A stretch of 64,000 nt of DNA from Limnohabitans sp. G3-2 (GTDB lineage Bacteria > Pseudomonadota > Gammaproteobacteria > Burkholderiales > Burkholderiaceae_C). Each line of letters begins with the position of its first letter. Position 1 is the stretch's first letter. A model generated the notes under the pieces. It was not told the origin of the DNA. It saw only the letters and a list, made by a program, of their open reading frames with translations, and did not search any database. The stretch covers positions 186,001 to 250,000 of the forward strand of contig NZ_NESG01000005.1 in the NCBI RefSeq assembly GCF_002778275.1. The letters are read 5' to 3'. Both the position numbers and the translations under genes were made by a program. Shown one piece after another: positions 56,672 through 64,000 of this stretch.

Positions 56672-58135
56672 ATGGCTTTTGATTTGGTTTTCTTTGGCGG
56701 CACGGGCGATTTGGTCTGGCGCAAACTCATGCCCGCCCTGTTCCAGGCTTACCGCCACGACAGTCTGCCTGAAGGGGGCCGCATCATCGGTGTGGGCCGC
56801 GACGACATGACGGACGCGCAATACCGCCAGCAAATCCAGTCACGTTTTGACCAAGTGGACGGGGACAAGCGCCCCAACAGCGAAGAGTTCGCCCGCTTTG
56901 CCAGCATGCTGTGCTACGTGCGCATGGACCTGTCCCAGCCGACGTCTTATGCGGCCTTGTCTGCCCGTTTGGCCGAGCGCGAGACCGACCACGTGGTGAT
57001 GTATTTGTCCACCGCACCCAGCCTCTTCACCACCGTCTGCGAACAACTGGCGGCCAACGGCTTGAACACCGCCAAGACGCGCATCGTGCTGGAAAAGCCG
57101 CTGGGCCATGACCTGGCCTCCAACCGCTCGATCAACGAAGCGGTGGGCAAGGTCTTCAAAGAACAGCAGATTTTCCGCATCGACCACTACCTGGGTAAGC
57201 CTGCGGTGCAAAACCTGTTTGCGCTGCGCTTTGGCAATGCCTTGTTTGAGCCCCTGTGGCGGCGTGAGCACATCGCCAACATTCAGATCACCATGTCCGA
57301 AGAACTGGGCGTGGAAAAACGTGGCGGCTTTTACGAAACCACCGGCGCCCTGCGCGACATGGTGCAAAACCACGCCTTGCAATTGCTGTGCGCGATCGCG
57401 ATGGAGCCACCCATCAACGCCCACGCCGACGCGATCCGCGATGAAAAGCTCAAGGTCTTGCGCGCCTTGAAGCGCTGGACGCCCGAGGCCCTGAGCCAGC
57501 ACGTCATCCGCGGGCAGTACAGCGCAGGCAATGTGTTCGGCCAAGCCGTGCCCGGCTACAAGCAAGAGCCCGGTGTCAGCCCGAGCAGCAGCACCGAAAC
57601 CTTTGTGGCGCTGCGCACCGAAATCGCCAACTGGCGCTGGGCGGGTGTCCCGTTCTACATCCGCACCGGCAAACGCATGGCCTCGCGTGAGGCGCACATC
57701 GAAATCAATTTCCGCAAAACGCCGCACGAGATTTTCCAAAGCCCCTTGGGGCAGGCCAACAAACTGGTCATCCACTTGCAGCCCAAAGACGGGCTGGAGC
57801 TGCACCTGTTCGCCCAAGGCCAAAGCAAACGCAGCGATGGCAGCAGCGCTGCCGCTTTGAGCCCGGTGCACCTGGACCTGGACTTTGACAAGCGCTTTGG
57901 CAGCCAACGCGTGGGCGCTTACGAGCGCTTGCTGCTCGACGTGCTCGATGGCCGCCTGAACCTGTTTGTGCGCAGCGACGAACAAGAAGAAGCTTGGCGT
58001 TGGGTCGAGCCGATCTTGCAGCACTGGCGCCACGACACCATCGGCCCACGCCCCTATGCAGCCGGCACATGGGGGCCGAGCGCCTCGAGCGCCATGATCG
58101 CGCGCGACGGCTTTTGCTGGTCTGAAGAAATTTAA
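56672..58135 (+). CDS. zwf: Glucose-6-phosphate 1-dehydrogenase
   Basis: NADP-dependent oxidation of glucose 6-phosphate, entry to the oxidative pentose phosphate and Entner-Doudoroff routes. 487 residues. Nucleotide-binding FFGGTGDLVWRKLMPAL at the N-terminus, substrate motif RIDHYLGKPAVQN with the key Lys, MQNHALQLLCAIAME-type region, and WRWAGVPFYIRTGKRM. It is divergent from tal and 14 bp upstream of the hexR-like gene. Confidence 0.97.
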   Translation: MAFDLVFFGGTGDLVWRKLMPALFQAYRHDSLPEGGRIIGVGRDDMTDAQYRQQIQSRFDQVDGDKRPNSEEFARFASMLCYVRMDLSQPTSYAALSARLAERETDHVVMYLSTAPSLFTTVCEQLAANGLNTAKTRIVLEKPLGHDLASNRSINEAVGKVFKEQQIFRIDHYLGKPAVQNLFALRFGNALFEPLWRREHIANIQITMSEELGVEKRGGFYETTGALRDMVQNHALQLLCAIAMEPPINAHADAIRDEKLKVLRALKRWTPEALSQHVIRGQYSAGNVFGQAVPGYKQEPGVSPSSSTETFVALRTEIANWRWAGVPFYIRTGKRMASREAHIEINFRKTPHEIFQSPLGQANKLVIHLQPKDGLELHLFAQGQSKRSDGSSAAALSPVHLDLDFDKRFGSQRVGAYERLLLDVLDGRLNLFVRSDEQEEAWRWVEPILQHWRHDTIGPRPYAAGTWGPSASSAMIARDGFCWSEEI

Positions 58136-58149
58136 ACCGGAGACACACC

Positions 58150-58995
58150 ATGCTCGAGCGCATCAAAGCCTCTTTGCCCTCCCTGGCCCCGGCCGAGCAA
58201 CGCGTGGGCAAGCTCGTCTTGGCGGACCCACGGGCCTTTGCCAACTTGCCCGTCACCGAGTTGGCCGACCGCGCGCATGTGAGCAAACCCACCGTGGTGC
58301 GCTTTTGCAGAAGCGTGGGCTACGACGGCTTGTCGGATTTCAAGCTCAAGCTGGCGGGCAGTGTGAGCGAAGGCGTCCCCTTCATCCACCGCAGCGTGGA
58401 TGTGGACGACAAAACCAGCGACATCGCGGTCAAGGTCATCGACAACACCGTGGCCGCGTTTTTGAAGTACCGCAACGACGCCAGCTCCTTCGCGCTGGAA
58501 CACGCCGCGCAAGCCTTGGCGGCCACGCAAAAAACCAACCGCCGCATCGAGTTTTACGGCGTGGGCAACTCCGGCATCGTGGCGCAAGACGCGCAGCACA
58601 AATTTTTTCGCCTGGGTGTGAATGCCATCGCCTACAGCGACGGTCACATGCAGGTGATGAGCGCCTCCATGCTCAAGCCGGGTGACTGCGCGGTGATCAT
58701 CTCCAACTCGGGCCGCACCCGCGACCTGATGGACGCCTGCGACATCGCCAAAAAACAAGGGGCCACGACCATTGTCATCACCGCCAGCGGCTCGCCTCTG
58801 GCCAGCGCCGGGCACATCCACTTGACCGCCGACCACCCCGAGGGCTACGACAAATACAGCCCCATGGTCTCGCGCCTGCTGCACTTGCTCATCATCGACA
58901 TCCTGGCCACCACCGTGGCCTTGCGCATGGGCGAGCAACTGCAGCCCAATCTGCGGGACATGAAAAACAACCTGCGCAGCAAGCGTTACACCTGA
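58150..58995 (+). CDS. hexR: MurR/RpiR family regulator, HexR-like
   Basis: A 281-residue transcription factor: N-terminal RpiR-type helix-turn-helix (VTELADRAHVSKPTVVRFCR, about 36-55) and a C-terminal SIS sugar-phosphate-binding domain (about 125-260; RIEFYGVGNSGIVAQDAQHKF, IISNSGRTRDLMDACDIAKK). HexR proteins respond to KDPG and repress zwf, edd, pgl and related genes. GGAGA precedes the ATG and the gene follows zwf directly, so it is probably autoregulated with zwf. Confidence 0.9.
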   Translation: MLERIKASLPSLAPAEQRVGKLVLADPRAFANLPVTELADRAHVSKPTVVRFCRSVGYDGLSDFKLKLAGSVSEGVPFIHRSVDVDDKTSDIAVKVIDNTVAAFLKYRNDASSFALEHAAQALAATQKTNRRIEFYGVGNSGIVAQDAQHKFFRLGVNAIAYSDGHMQVMSASMLKPGDCAVIISNSGRTRDLMDACDIAKKQGATTIVITASGSPLASAGHIHLTADHPEGYDKYSPMVSRLLHLLIIDILATTVALRMGEQLQPNLRDMKNNLRSKRYT

Positions 58996-59002
58996 AGCGG
59001 GC

Positions 59003-59052
59003 TGCGGTAGGCGCGAGCCGCAATCCTGTGGGAGCGAGCCCCCGCTCGCGAA
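59003..59052 (+). repeat. REP-like palindromes, copy C plus partial copy
   Basis: At 59028-59052: GTGGG-A-GCGAGC-CCCC-GCTCGC-GAA, a perfect 6-bp stem with a C4 loop. A partial related unit (GGTAGGCGCGAGC) lies just before it, at about 59005-59018. The element sits downstream of the hexR-like gene and outside coding sequence. It matches copies A and B in layout. Confidence 0.7.
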
Positions 59053-59144
59053 TGCGCGGTTACGCGAAAGAACCCCTGCAAAGAATCCACCGCAGAGCCA
59101 GCGTCCCACAGCCAGAGCCATTGAGCCGCAAAGCTTCTACAAGC

Positions 59145-60584
59145 TCAAGGTTCGTCAGCGCGCTGCCACCTCATGCGAATCGCCGTACCGTGCCCATCCG
59201 CCACCGGGCTGCGCACGCTCACGACGGCGCCTTGTTGGTCCGCGATCTCTTTCACGATGGCCAAACCCAAACCGCTGCCAGAGACACCCGAGGGTGCGGC
59301 GCGGTAAAAACGCTCGAACACATGGGCTTGGTGCTCGGGCGCAATGCCCGGGCCGTCGTCCACCACCTCGACCCAGCCGGGCCCTACCCGCACCGTGATG
59401 TGCGTGCCCACGGGACTGTGGTGCATGGCGTTGTCGATCAAGTTGCTCAGCGCTTCGTGCAGCAACAAAGCCACGCACTGCACCTCGCTGCGCTCGATGA
59501 GTAGCTCGAGGCCCAAATCGTCACCCGCTTGGTGCGCGCGCAGCAAATGCTCCTGCGTCACCCGCCGTGCCAAGTCCACCAGGTCCACGCGCTCGGGGCT
59601 GTGCATTTCGCGGGCATGCTCGACCCGCGTCATGGCCAGCAACTGCTCGGTCAAACGCACCGCATCGTCCGTGGTTTGCCGGGCCGCCGCCATCAACGCC
59701 TGGGCATTTTCGGGCTCGGCGTTGCGCTGGGCCAGGGCCAATTGGGTTTTGAGCGCGGTCAGCGGCGTGCGCAACTGGTGCGCGGCGTTGTCCAAAAAGC
59801 GTTTGCGGATCTCGATCAAGCGGCCCAAGCGCTCCAGGTAGCCGTTCAAAGTCTCGATCAAGGGGCGCAATTCACGCGGCAAATCGGGCGGCTGGATGGG
59901 CGAAAAATCGTCGTCGCTTTTTTGGGCCAATTGCTGGCGAAAAGCCTCCAGCGGGCGGATGCCGCGCTGCACCCCCCACAGCACCAACAAGGCCGCCGCC
60001 AGCAGCAGCAGGCCTTGGCTGCCCAGCGTGTCCCACAAAATGTGTTCAATCAGTTGCTGGCGCGCCTCCATGGTCTCGGCCACGGTGATCTTGACCAAAG
60101 GGTCAGCGGGGCCCGCCGCGGTCAGTCTGGTCGCGCCTTCCACCACATGCGTGAGCTGCGCCAAACGCACCGCTTGGCCCAGGTATTGGCCGTCGTCAAA
60201 CTGCACCAGCGCAAAAAACTTCACCGCAGAGTGGTCGCGCGCGGGGACCTCAGGCAAAGCCGCCACACCCGCCAGCCACTGGCCTGCGGGCGTGGTGATT
60301 TTGTAAAACAAACGCGAGCCCGTGTGGTTCTCGAACAAATAACCAGCGGCCTGCGTCACATCGAGTTGAAGGCCTGCATCCTGCCATTGCAGTCCTTCGG
60401 CCAGCGTGCGGGCGGCCAAATACAAAGACCGGTCGTAAGCCTCATTGGCCGCCTGTACCGCGTTGCCGTAAGCCACCCAGGCGTTGAGACCGATCAGCGC
60501 AGCCAATGGCCACAAAATCCAGCTGAGCAAACGCCTGCGCAAGGACGTGGCCGAAGCCGCCCAGACCTGTGGGGCCTGGCTCAT
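59145..60584 (-). CDS. Sensor histidine kinase (TctE-like)
   Basis: A 479-residue membrane sensor kinase. Two transmembrane helices (about 17-37 and 190-210) flank a periplasmic domain of the two-component-sensor 2CSK_N type found in TctE/QseC relatives; a HAMP-like linker, the phosphoacceptor His in NAAHQLRTPLTAL, and the ATPase motifs NLIDNAMHHSP (N box), DDGPGIA (G1) and GSGLGLAIV (G2) follow. ATG at 60584 overlaps the regulator stop by 4 bp. Divergent from tctCBA, so it probably senses the tricarboxylate-type substrate. Confidence 0.92.
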   Translation of the reverse strand: MSQAPQVWAASATSLRRRLLSWILWPLAALIGLNAWVAYGNAVQAANEAYDRSLYLAARTLAEGLQWQDAGLQLDVTQAAGYLFENHTGSRLFYKITTPAGQWLAGVAALPEVPARDHSAVKFFALVQFDDGQYLGQAVRLAQLTHVVEGATRLTAAGPADPLVKITVAETMEARQQLIEHILWDTLGSQGLLLLAAALLVLWGVQRGIRPLEAFRQQLAQKSDDDFSPIQPPDLPRELRPLIETLNGYLERLGRLIEIRKRFLDNAAHQLRTPLTALKTQLALAQRNAEPENAQALMAAARQTTDDAVRLTEQLLAMTRVEHAREMHSPERVDLVDLARRVTQEHLLRAHQAGDDLGLELLIERSEVQCVALLLHEALSNLIDNAMHHSPVGTHITVRVGPGWVEVVDDGPGIAPEHQAHVFERFYRAAPSGVSGSGLGLAIVKEIADQQGAVVSVRSPVADGHGTAIRMRWQRADEP

Positions 60585-61303
60585 GGCGATGCCGCCTCTG
60601 GCGGCTTCACAGGTTGGGTCAGCATGTACCCCATGCCCCTGAAGGTCGTGATCGCCACATCGAGCGCTGCGCCGGGCGCCAGCGCAGACGGTTCGAGCTT
60701 TTTGCGCAAGCGGTAAATCAGCACCTCGACCGCGTCCAAGCCGGCGGCCTCGTCCGCGAACACCTCGGCGTGCAACTGCTCTTTGCTCACGGTGCGTTGG
60801 GGCGAGGACAGCAACACGCGCAGCGCCGCCGCCTCCCGCTGGGTCAGCGCCAAGGGCTGCCCGCGCAGTTGCACCTCTTGGGTGTCGGTGCGCATCTCCA
60901 AGGGCCCCCATCGCAGGGATGCCGTTTTGGCGCGCCCGCGCCGCCTCAACAACACCTGCAGGCGCGCTTCGAGTTCACTCAAATCGAAAGGCTTGGGCAA
61001 ATAATCGTCCGCCCCCATGTTCAGGCCCAGCACCCGGTCAGGCACACTGGCGCGCGCCGTCAAGATCAGCACTGGCACCGTGTCTCCTCGCTCGCGCAAG
61101 GCCTGCAAAACGCTCAGGCCGTCGGGTCCGGGCAAGTGCAGATCGAGCAGCACCGCATCGAAACCGTGCCCCGACTGCAAGCAGCGCTCAGCGGCATGCC
61201 CGTCTGCGGCGAACGCCACCTGCATGCCCCCCAGGCGCAAAGCCGTCCCCAGCCACAAGGCGATATCGGGGGTGTCTTCCACCAACAAAATTCGGGGGGT
61301 CAT
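60581..61303 (-). CDS. OmpR-family response regulator (TctD-like)
   Basis: A 240-residue response regulator. Receiver domain with the acidic pair ED near residues 9-10, phosphoacceptor Asp54 in AVLLDLHLPGPDG and Lys in LPKPFDLSE; a winged-helix DNA-binding domain (ALTQREAAALRVLLSSPQRT to VEVLIYRLRKKLEP) follows. It is co-translated with its kinase and divergent from the transporter operon it likely controls. Confidence 0.94.
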   Translation of the reverse strand: MTPRILLVEDTPDIALWLGTALRLGGMQVAFAADGHAAERCLQSGHGFDAVLLDLHLPGPDGLSVLQALRERGDTVPVLILTARASVPDRVLGLNMGADDYLPKPFDLSELEARLQVLLRRRGRAKTASLRWGPLEMRTDTQEVQLRGQPLALTQREAAALRVLLSSPQRTVSKEQLHAEVFADEAAGLDAVEVLIYRLRKKLEPSALAPGAALDVAITTFRGMGYMLTQPVKPPEAASP

Positions 61304-61332
61304 GGGTCGTTTGAGGGTAAATACCGAACGGA

Positions 61333-61351
61333 ATTGACAGCTGATTGACAG
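61333..61351. promoter_or_regulatory. Tandem direct repeat, candidate response-regulator site
   Basis: ATTGACAG occurs at 61333-61340 and again at 61344-61351, an 11-bp period, in the region between the divergent regulator and tctC genes. OmpR/PhoB-family regulators bind tandem direct repeats with this spacing. Each copy contains TTGACA, so a -35 element may overlap. Confidence 0.5.
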
Positions 61352-61440
61352 GTTGGCGGCCAGCCACGCCGCAAAATCCGCGCATCTGCAAGCCGCACGC
61401 GCCCTGCAGAGCTGTTTTCATTTTCACACAGGAGACCCGC

Positions 61441-62415
61441 ATGACCCTTTCCAAACGCGACTTTCTGGCCCTCGGCGCTGCCGCTGGCGCATCCATGGCC
61501 CTGCCCGCTTGGGCGCAAGCCAAACCCCTGATTGCCAGCCTCAACATGTTTGTGCCCGCAGCGCCTGGTGGCGGTTGGGACGGCACGGCCCGCGCCATCG
61601 AGCGCGCAGCCAAAGCCGCGGGCCTGGTCGGCAACATGCAGTTTGAAAACGTCGGCGGCGCCGGTGGCATGGTGGGTCTGCCCCGTTATGTGAACCAGCG
61701 CAAAGGCCAAGGCAACAGCCTGATGGTTGGCGGCTCCGTCATGATCGGTGCCGGCATTGCCAACAAGAGCCCTGTGACCATCAAGGACGTGACCCCGATT
61801 GCCCGCCTGACCGAAGAGGCGGGCGTGATCGTGGTGCCAGCCAACGGCAAAATCAAGACGTGGAAAGAACTCGAAGCCGCCATCAAGGCCAACCCCAAAG
61901 CGGTGTCGGTGGCTGGCGGCAGTGCAGGCGGCACCGACCACCTGATTTTGGGCATGTTGATCAAAGCCTTGGGCAAGAACCCGCGCGAAGCCGCTTATGT
62001 GGCTTTTGCAGGCGGCGGCCCCGCCAACGCGGCCATTTTGGGTGGCCAGGTCACGGCCGGCATTTCAGGCTATTCCGAATTCGAAGAACAAATCAAAGCC
62101 GGCCGCATGATCCCGCTGGCCGTGTCGGGCAAGCGCCGCATCCCCGGCGTGAGCGTGCCCACCCTGACGGAATTGGGCATCAACGTGACCGAGTCCAACT
62201 GGCGCGGCGTGTTTGCGCCCCCCGGCATCTCGGCGGCGCAACGCGAGGCCATGATCGACTTTGTCACCAAGCTCACCGCCTCGGCACCCTGGAAGCAAGA
62301 ACTGGAAACACGCAAGTGGACCGACGCCTTCATGACCGAACGCCCCTTTGAGCGCGACCTGGCCAAGGACATCGCCGAGAAAGAAGTCCTGATGAAAGAG
62401 CTGGGCCTGGCATGA
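61441..62415 (+). CDS. tctC: Tripartite tricarboxylate transporter binding protein TctC
   Basis: A 324-residue periplasmic Bug/TctC binding protein. Signal peptide (SKRDFLALGAAAGASMALPA, cleavage near AWAQA; RDF start resembles a Tat-like n-region with a single Arg), then FVPAAPGGGWDGTARAIERA and FENVGGAGGMVGLPRYV. The ligand is probably citrate or a related tri/dicarboxylate. AGGAGA precedes the ATG. First gene of tctCBA; the stop overlaps the tctB start (ATGA). Confidence 0.94.
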   Translation: MTLSKRDFLALGAAAGASMALPAWAQAKPLIASLNMFVPAAPGGGWDGTARAIERAAKAAGLVGNMQFENVGGAGGMVGLPRYVNQRKGQGNSLMVGGSVMIGAGIANKSPVTIKDVTPIARLTEEAGVIVVPANGKIKTWKELEAAIKANPKAVSVAGGSAGGTDHLILGMLIKALGKNPREAAYVAFAGGGPANAAILGGQVTAGISGYSEFEEQIKAGRMIPLAVSGKRRIPGVSVPTLTELGINVTESNWRGVFAPPGISAAQREAMIDFVTKLTASAPWKQELETRKWTDAFMTERPFERDLAKDIAEKEVLMKELGLA

Positions 62416-62876
62416 CGCCTTGTCGTGTCGCCCTTTTGCTGCTCGCCCTTTGCGGGGTGGCTGCATGGCAGGTCACGGTCATTCCTGAATCTTTGATGCA
62501 GATGACCGTCGGCCCTGTGCTCGCCCCGGGCGTGATCGTGGCCGCACTCAGCCTGTTGGCCGTGCTCTACGGCATCAGCGCGTGGCGCGGTCGCCAAACC
62601 GATGAAAGCCAGGCCCCTGAGCAGTCCCCCCTGCCCGGCGCCCCTGTGCGCATGCTCAGCTTGCTGGGCGGCGGCGTGGCCTTCATCGTGCTGGTGATTC
62701 CCTTGGGTTTTGTCATTCCTGGCACCTTGTGCGGCATGGGCGTGGCCCGCTCCTTTGACGCGCCACTGGGCGTCAAATCGGCGCTGATCTGCTGCGCCAT
62801 TGCCAGCACCTTCTGGTTTGTGTTTGCCCAATTGCTGGGCGTGGGTTTGGGCCCAGCACTGCCCTGGTTGATTTGA
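62412..62876 (+). CDS. tctB: Tripartite tricarboxylate transporter small subunit TctB
   Basis: A 154-residue membrane protein with about four helices (RVALLLLALCGVAAWQ, VLAPGVIVAALSLLAVLYG, LGGGVAFIVLVIPLGFVIPG, ICCAIASTFWFVFAQLLGVG), matching the TctB family, which stabilises TctA. Overlaps tctC by 4 bp and ends 12 bp before tctA. Confidence 0.93.
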   Translation: MTPCRVALLLLALCGVAAWQVTVIPESLMQMTVGPVLAPGVIVAALSLLAVLYGISAWRGRQTDESQAPEQSPLPGAPVRMLSLLGGGVAFIVLVIPLGFVIPGTLCGMGVARSFDAPLGVKSALICCAIASTFWFVFAQLLGVGLGPALPWLI

Positions 62877-62888
62877 ATCGGATACCCC

Positions 62889-64000
62889 ATGGAAGCTTTT
62901 GACGCCCTGATGGGTGGCTTTGCCATCGCCTTGCAACCCACCACCTTGATGTGGGGCTTCGTGGGCTGCTTTGTCGGCACGCTGGTCGGTGTGTTGCCCG
63001 GCATTGGACCTGCGCTGACCATCGCCTTGCTGCTCCCCCTGACCTACCACGTGCCGGCCACCAGCATGTTCGTCATGTTTGCCGGCATTTACTACGGCGC
63101 AGCTTACGGGGGCTCCACCACCTCCATCTTGCTCAACACCCCGGGGGAATCTGCGGCTGTGGTCACAGCCCTGGAAGGCAACAAAATGGCCCGCCGGGGC
63201 CGCGCGGGCCAAGCCCTGGCCACTGCCGCCATCGGCAGCTTTGTGGCCGGCACCATTGGCACCTTGGCACTGACCTTTGTGGCCCCCTGGGTGGTGGAAG
63301 CGGCGCTGGCCTTTGGCCCGGCCGAGTACTTCAGCCTGATGGTCTTGTCGGTGGTGGCCGTCTCGGCCGTGCTGGGCAACTCCATGCTGCGCGGCTTGGT
63401 CGCGCTGGGCTTGGGCCTGCTGCTCGGCATGGTGGGTGTGGACCTGCAAACCGGCCAACCCCGGTTCACTTTTGGCCGCCCCGAATTGCTCGACGGCATC
63501 GAAGTGACGGTGGCCGCTGTGGGCCTGTTTGCGGTGGGCGAAGCGCTGTACCTGGCTTGGCAAGGCCGCGAGTCCAAAGGGGGCGAGGTCATGACATTGA
63601 CGGGCAGCCTGTGGATGAGCAAACAAGACTGGGCACGATCGTGGAAGGCTTGGTTCCGCGGTGCTTTCTTTGGCTTCCCGATCGGTGCCATGCCCGCCGG
63701 TGGGGCCGAGTTGCCCACCCTCTTGTCTTACTACACCGAGAAAAAGCTCTCCAAACACCCCGAAGAATTTGGCCATGGCGCCATCGAAGGCGTGGCCGGA
63801 CCCGAAGCGGCCAACAACGCCGCTGCGGCGGGCGTGCTCATGCCCCTGCTCACGCTGGGCATCCCCACCTCGGCCACGGCGGCCATCATGCTGTCGGCCT
63901 TTGAAGGCTATGGCATCCAAACCGGACCCCAATTGTTCAGCCAGCAAAGCGGCTTGGTGTGGACACTGATCGCCAGCCTCTACATTGGCAACGTGATCTT
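62889..64000 (+). CDS. tctA: Tripartite tricarboxylate transporter large subunit TctA (partial, 3' end outside window)
   Basis: The first 370 codons of TctA, the main membrane permease, usually about 500 residues. Begins [20 protein letters not shown]. The signature [20 protein letters not shown] near the N-terminus, [22 protein letters not shown] and the second, C-terminal-half motif ([22 protein letters not shown]) are the hallmark repeats of the family. The frame is open to the end of the window without a stop. Confidence 0.95.
   Translation, partial: MEAFDALMGGFAIALQPTTLMWGFVGCFVGTLVGVLPGIGPALTIALLLPLTYHVPATSMFVMFAGIYYGAAYGGSTTSILLNTPGESAAVVTALEGNKMARRGRAGQALATAAIGSFVAGTIGTLALTFVAPWVVEAALAFGPAEYFSLMVLSVVAVSAVLGNSMLRGLVALGLGLLLGMVGVDLQTGQPRFTFGRPELLDGIEVTVAAVGLFAVGEALYLAWQGRESKGGEVMTLTGSLWMSKQDWARSWKAWFRGAFFGFPIGAMPAGGAELPTLLSYYTEKKLSKHPEEFGHGAIEGVAGPEAANNAAAAGVLMPLLTLGIPTSATAAIMLSAFEGYGIQTGPQLFSQQSGLVWTLIASLYIGNVI

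Noticed and set aside
60584..60911. N-terminal extension of the sensor kinase frame
   Set aside because: It overlaps the response regulator out of frame; the ATG at 60584 gives the usual ATGA coupling and a normal first membrane helix.
62070..63947. A 625-codon minus-strand open frame over tctC, tctB and tctA
   Set aside because: It opposes three clearly recognised transporter genes and is Gly/His/Gln-rich with no family features.

Overview
The window is GC-rich, densely coded chromosomal DNA from what looks like a betaproteobacterium of the order Burkholderiales, most likely family Comamonadaceae (a Limnohabitans/Rhodoferax-like freshwater organism would fit). The pointers are two Bug-type solute-binding proteins, a TctCBA transporter, system II cytochrome c maturation (resB/ccsB) next to a cytochrome c4 and engB, the ponA / pilMNOPQ / aroKB / dgt order, and the mla-murA-his chain. 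The taxonomic placement is inference; no rRNA or tRNA gene was seen.

Layout. Positions 1-1134 hold a ParD/ParE-type toxin-antitoxin pair and a convergent unrecognised gene, followed by a gene-poor spacer. From 15490 down to 1537 (minus strand) runs one compact chain of 18 genes: the phospholipid transport set mlaFEDACB, a YadGH-like ABC exporter, a BolA-like protein, murA, and hisGDCBHA-(hexose-6-phosphate mutarotase)-hisF. Many starts overlap the previous stop by 4 bp. Upstream of it lie gltB/gltD (glutamate synthase). A RAYT-type transposase gene, bracketed by mirror-image AT-rich hairpins, sits upstream of gltB.

From 22755 come an AtuA-like protein with a small AtuA-associated domain protein and a Bug solute-binding protein; then a minus-strand group (methyltransferase, DUF1415, MFS transporter, dgt, aroB, aroK) leading into a reduced type IV pilus assembly operon (pilM, pilN, a PilO-PilP fusion, pilQ). 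This operon diverges from ponA. Next are cyaY, lptM-lysA, the MsrPQ periplasmic methionine sulfoxide repair pair, ccsB-resB, cytochrome c4, engB, an alpha/beta hydrolase and two lipid A-type acyltransferases.

The region 49714-53860 carries groESL behind a perfect CIRCE operator and heat-shock-like promoter, a Cys/His-rich secreted protein, a membrane-cupredoxin fusion and a J-domain protein. Central carbon genes follow (pgi, tal divergent from zwf-hexR). The window ends with a two-component system (TctDE-like) divergent from tctC-tctB-tctA; tctA is cut by the window end.

Most of the window is ordinary housekeeping sequence. The best leads are the PilO-PilP fusion with a reduced pil operon, a family of REP-like palindromes at operon ends together with a RAYT gene, an unusual junction between gltD and mlaF, candidate operators for HexR and for the TctD-like regulator, and the membrane-cupredoxin fusion. 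I found no CRISPR array, prophage or clearly new multi-gene system.
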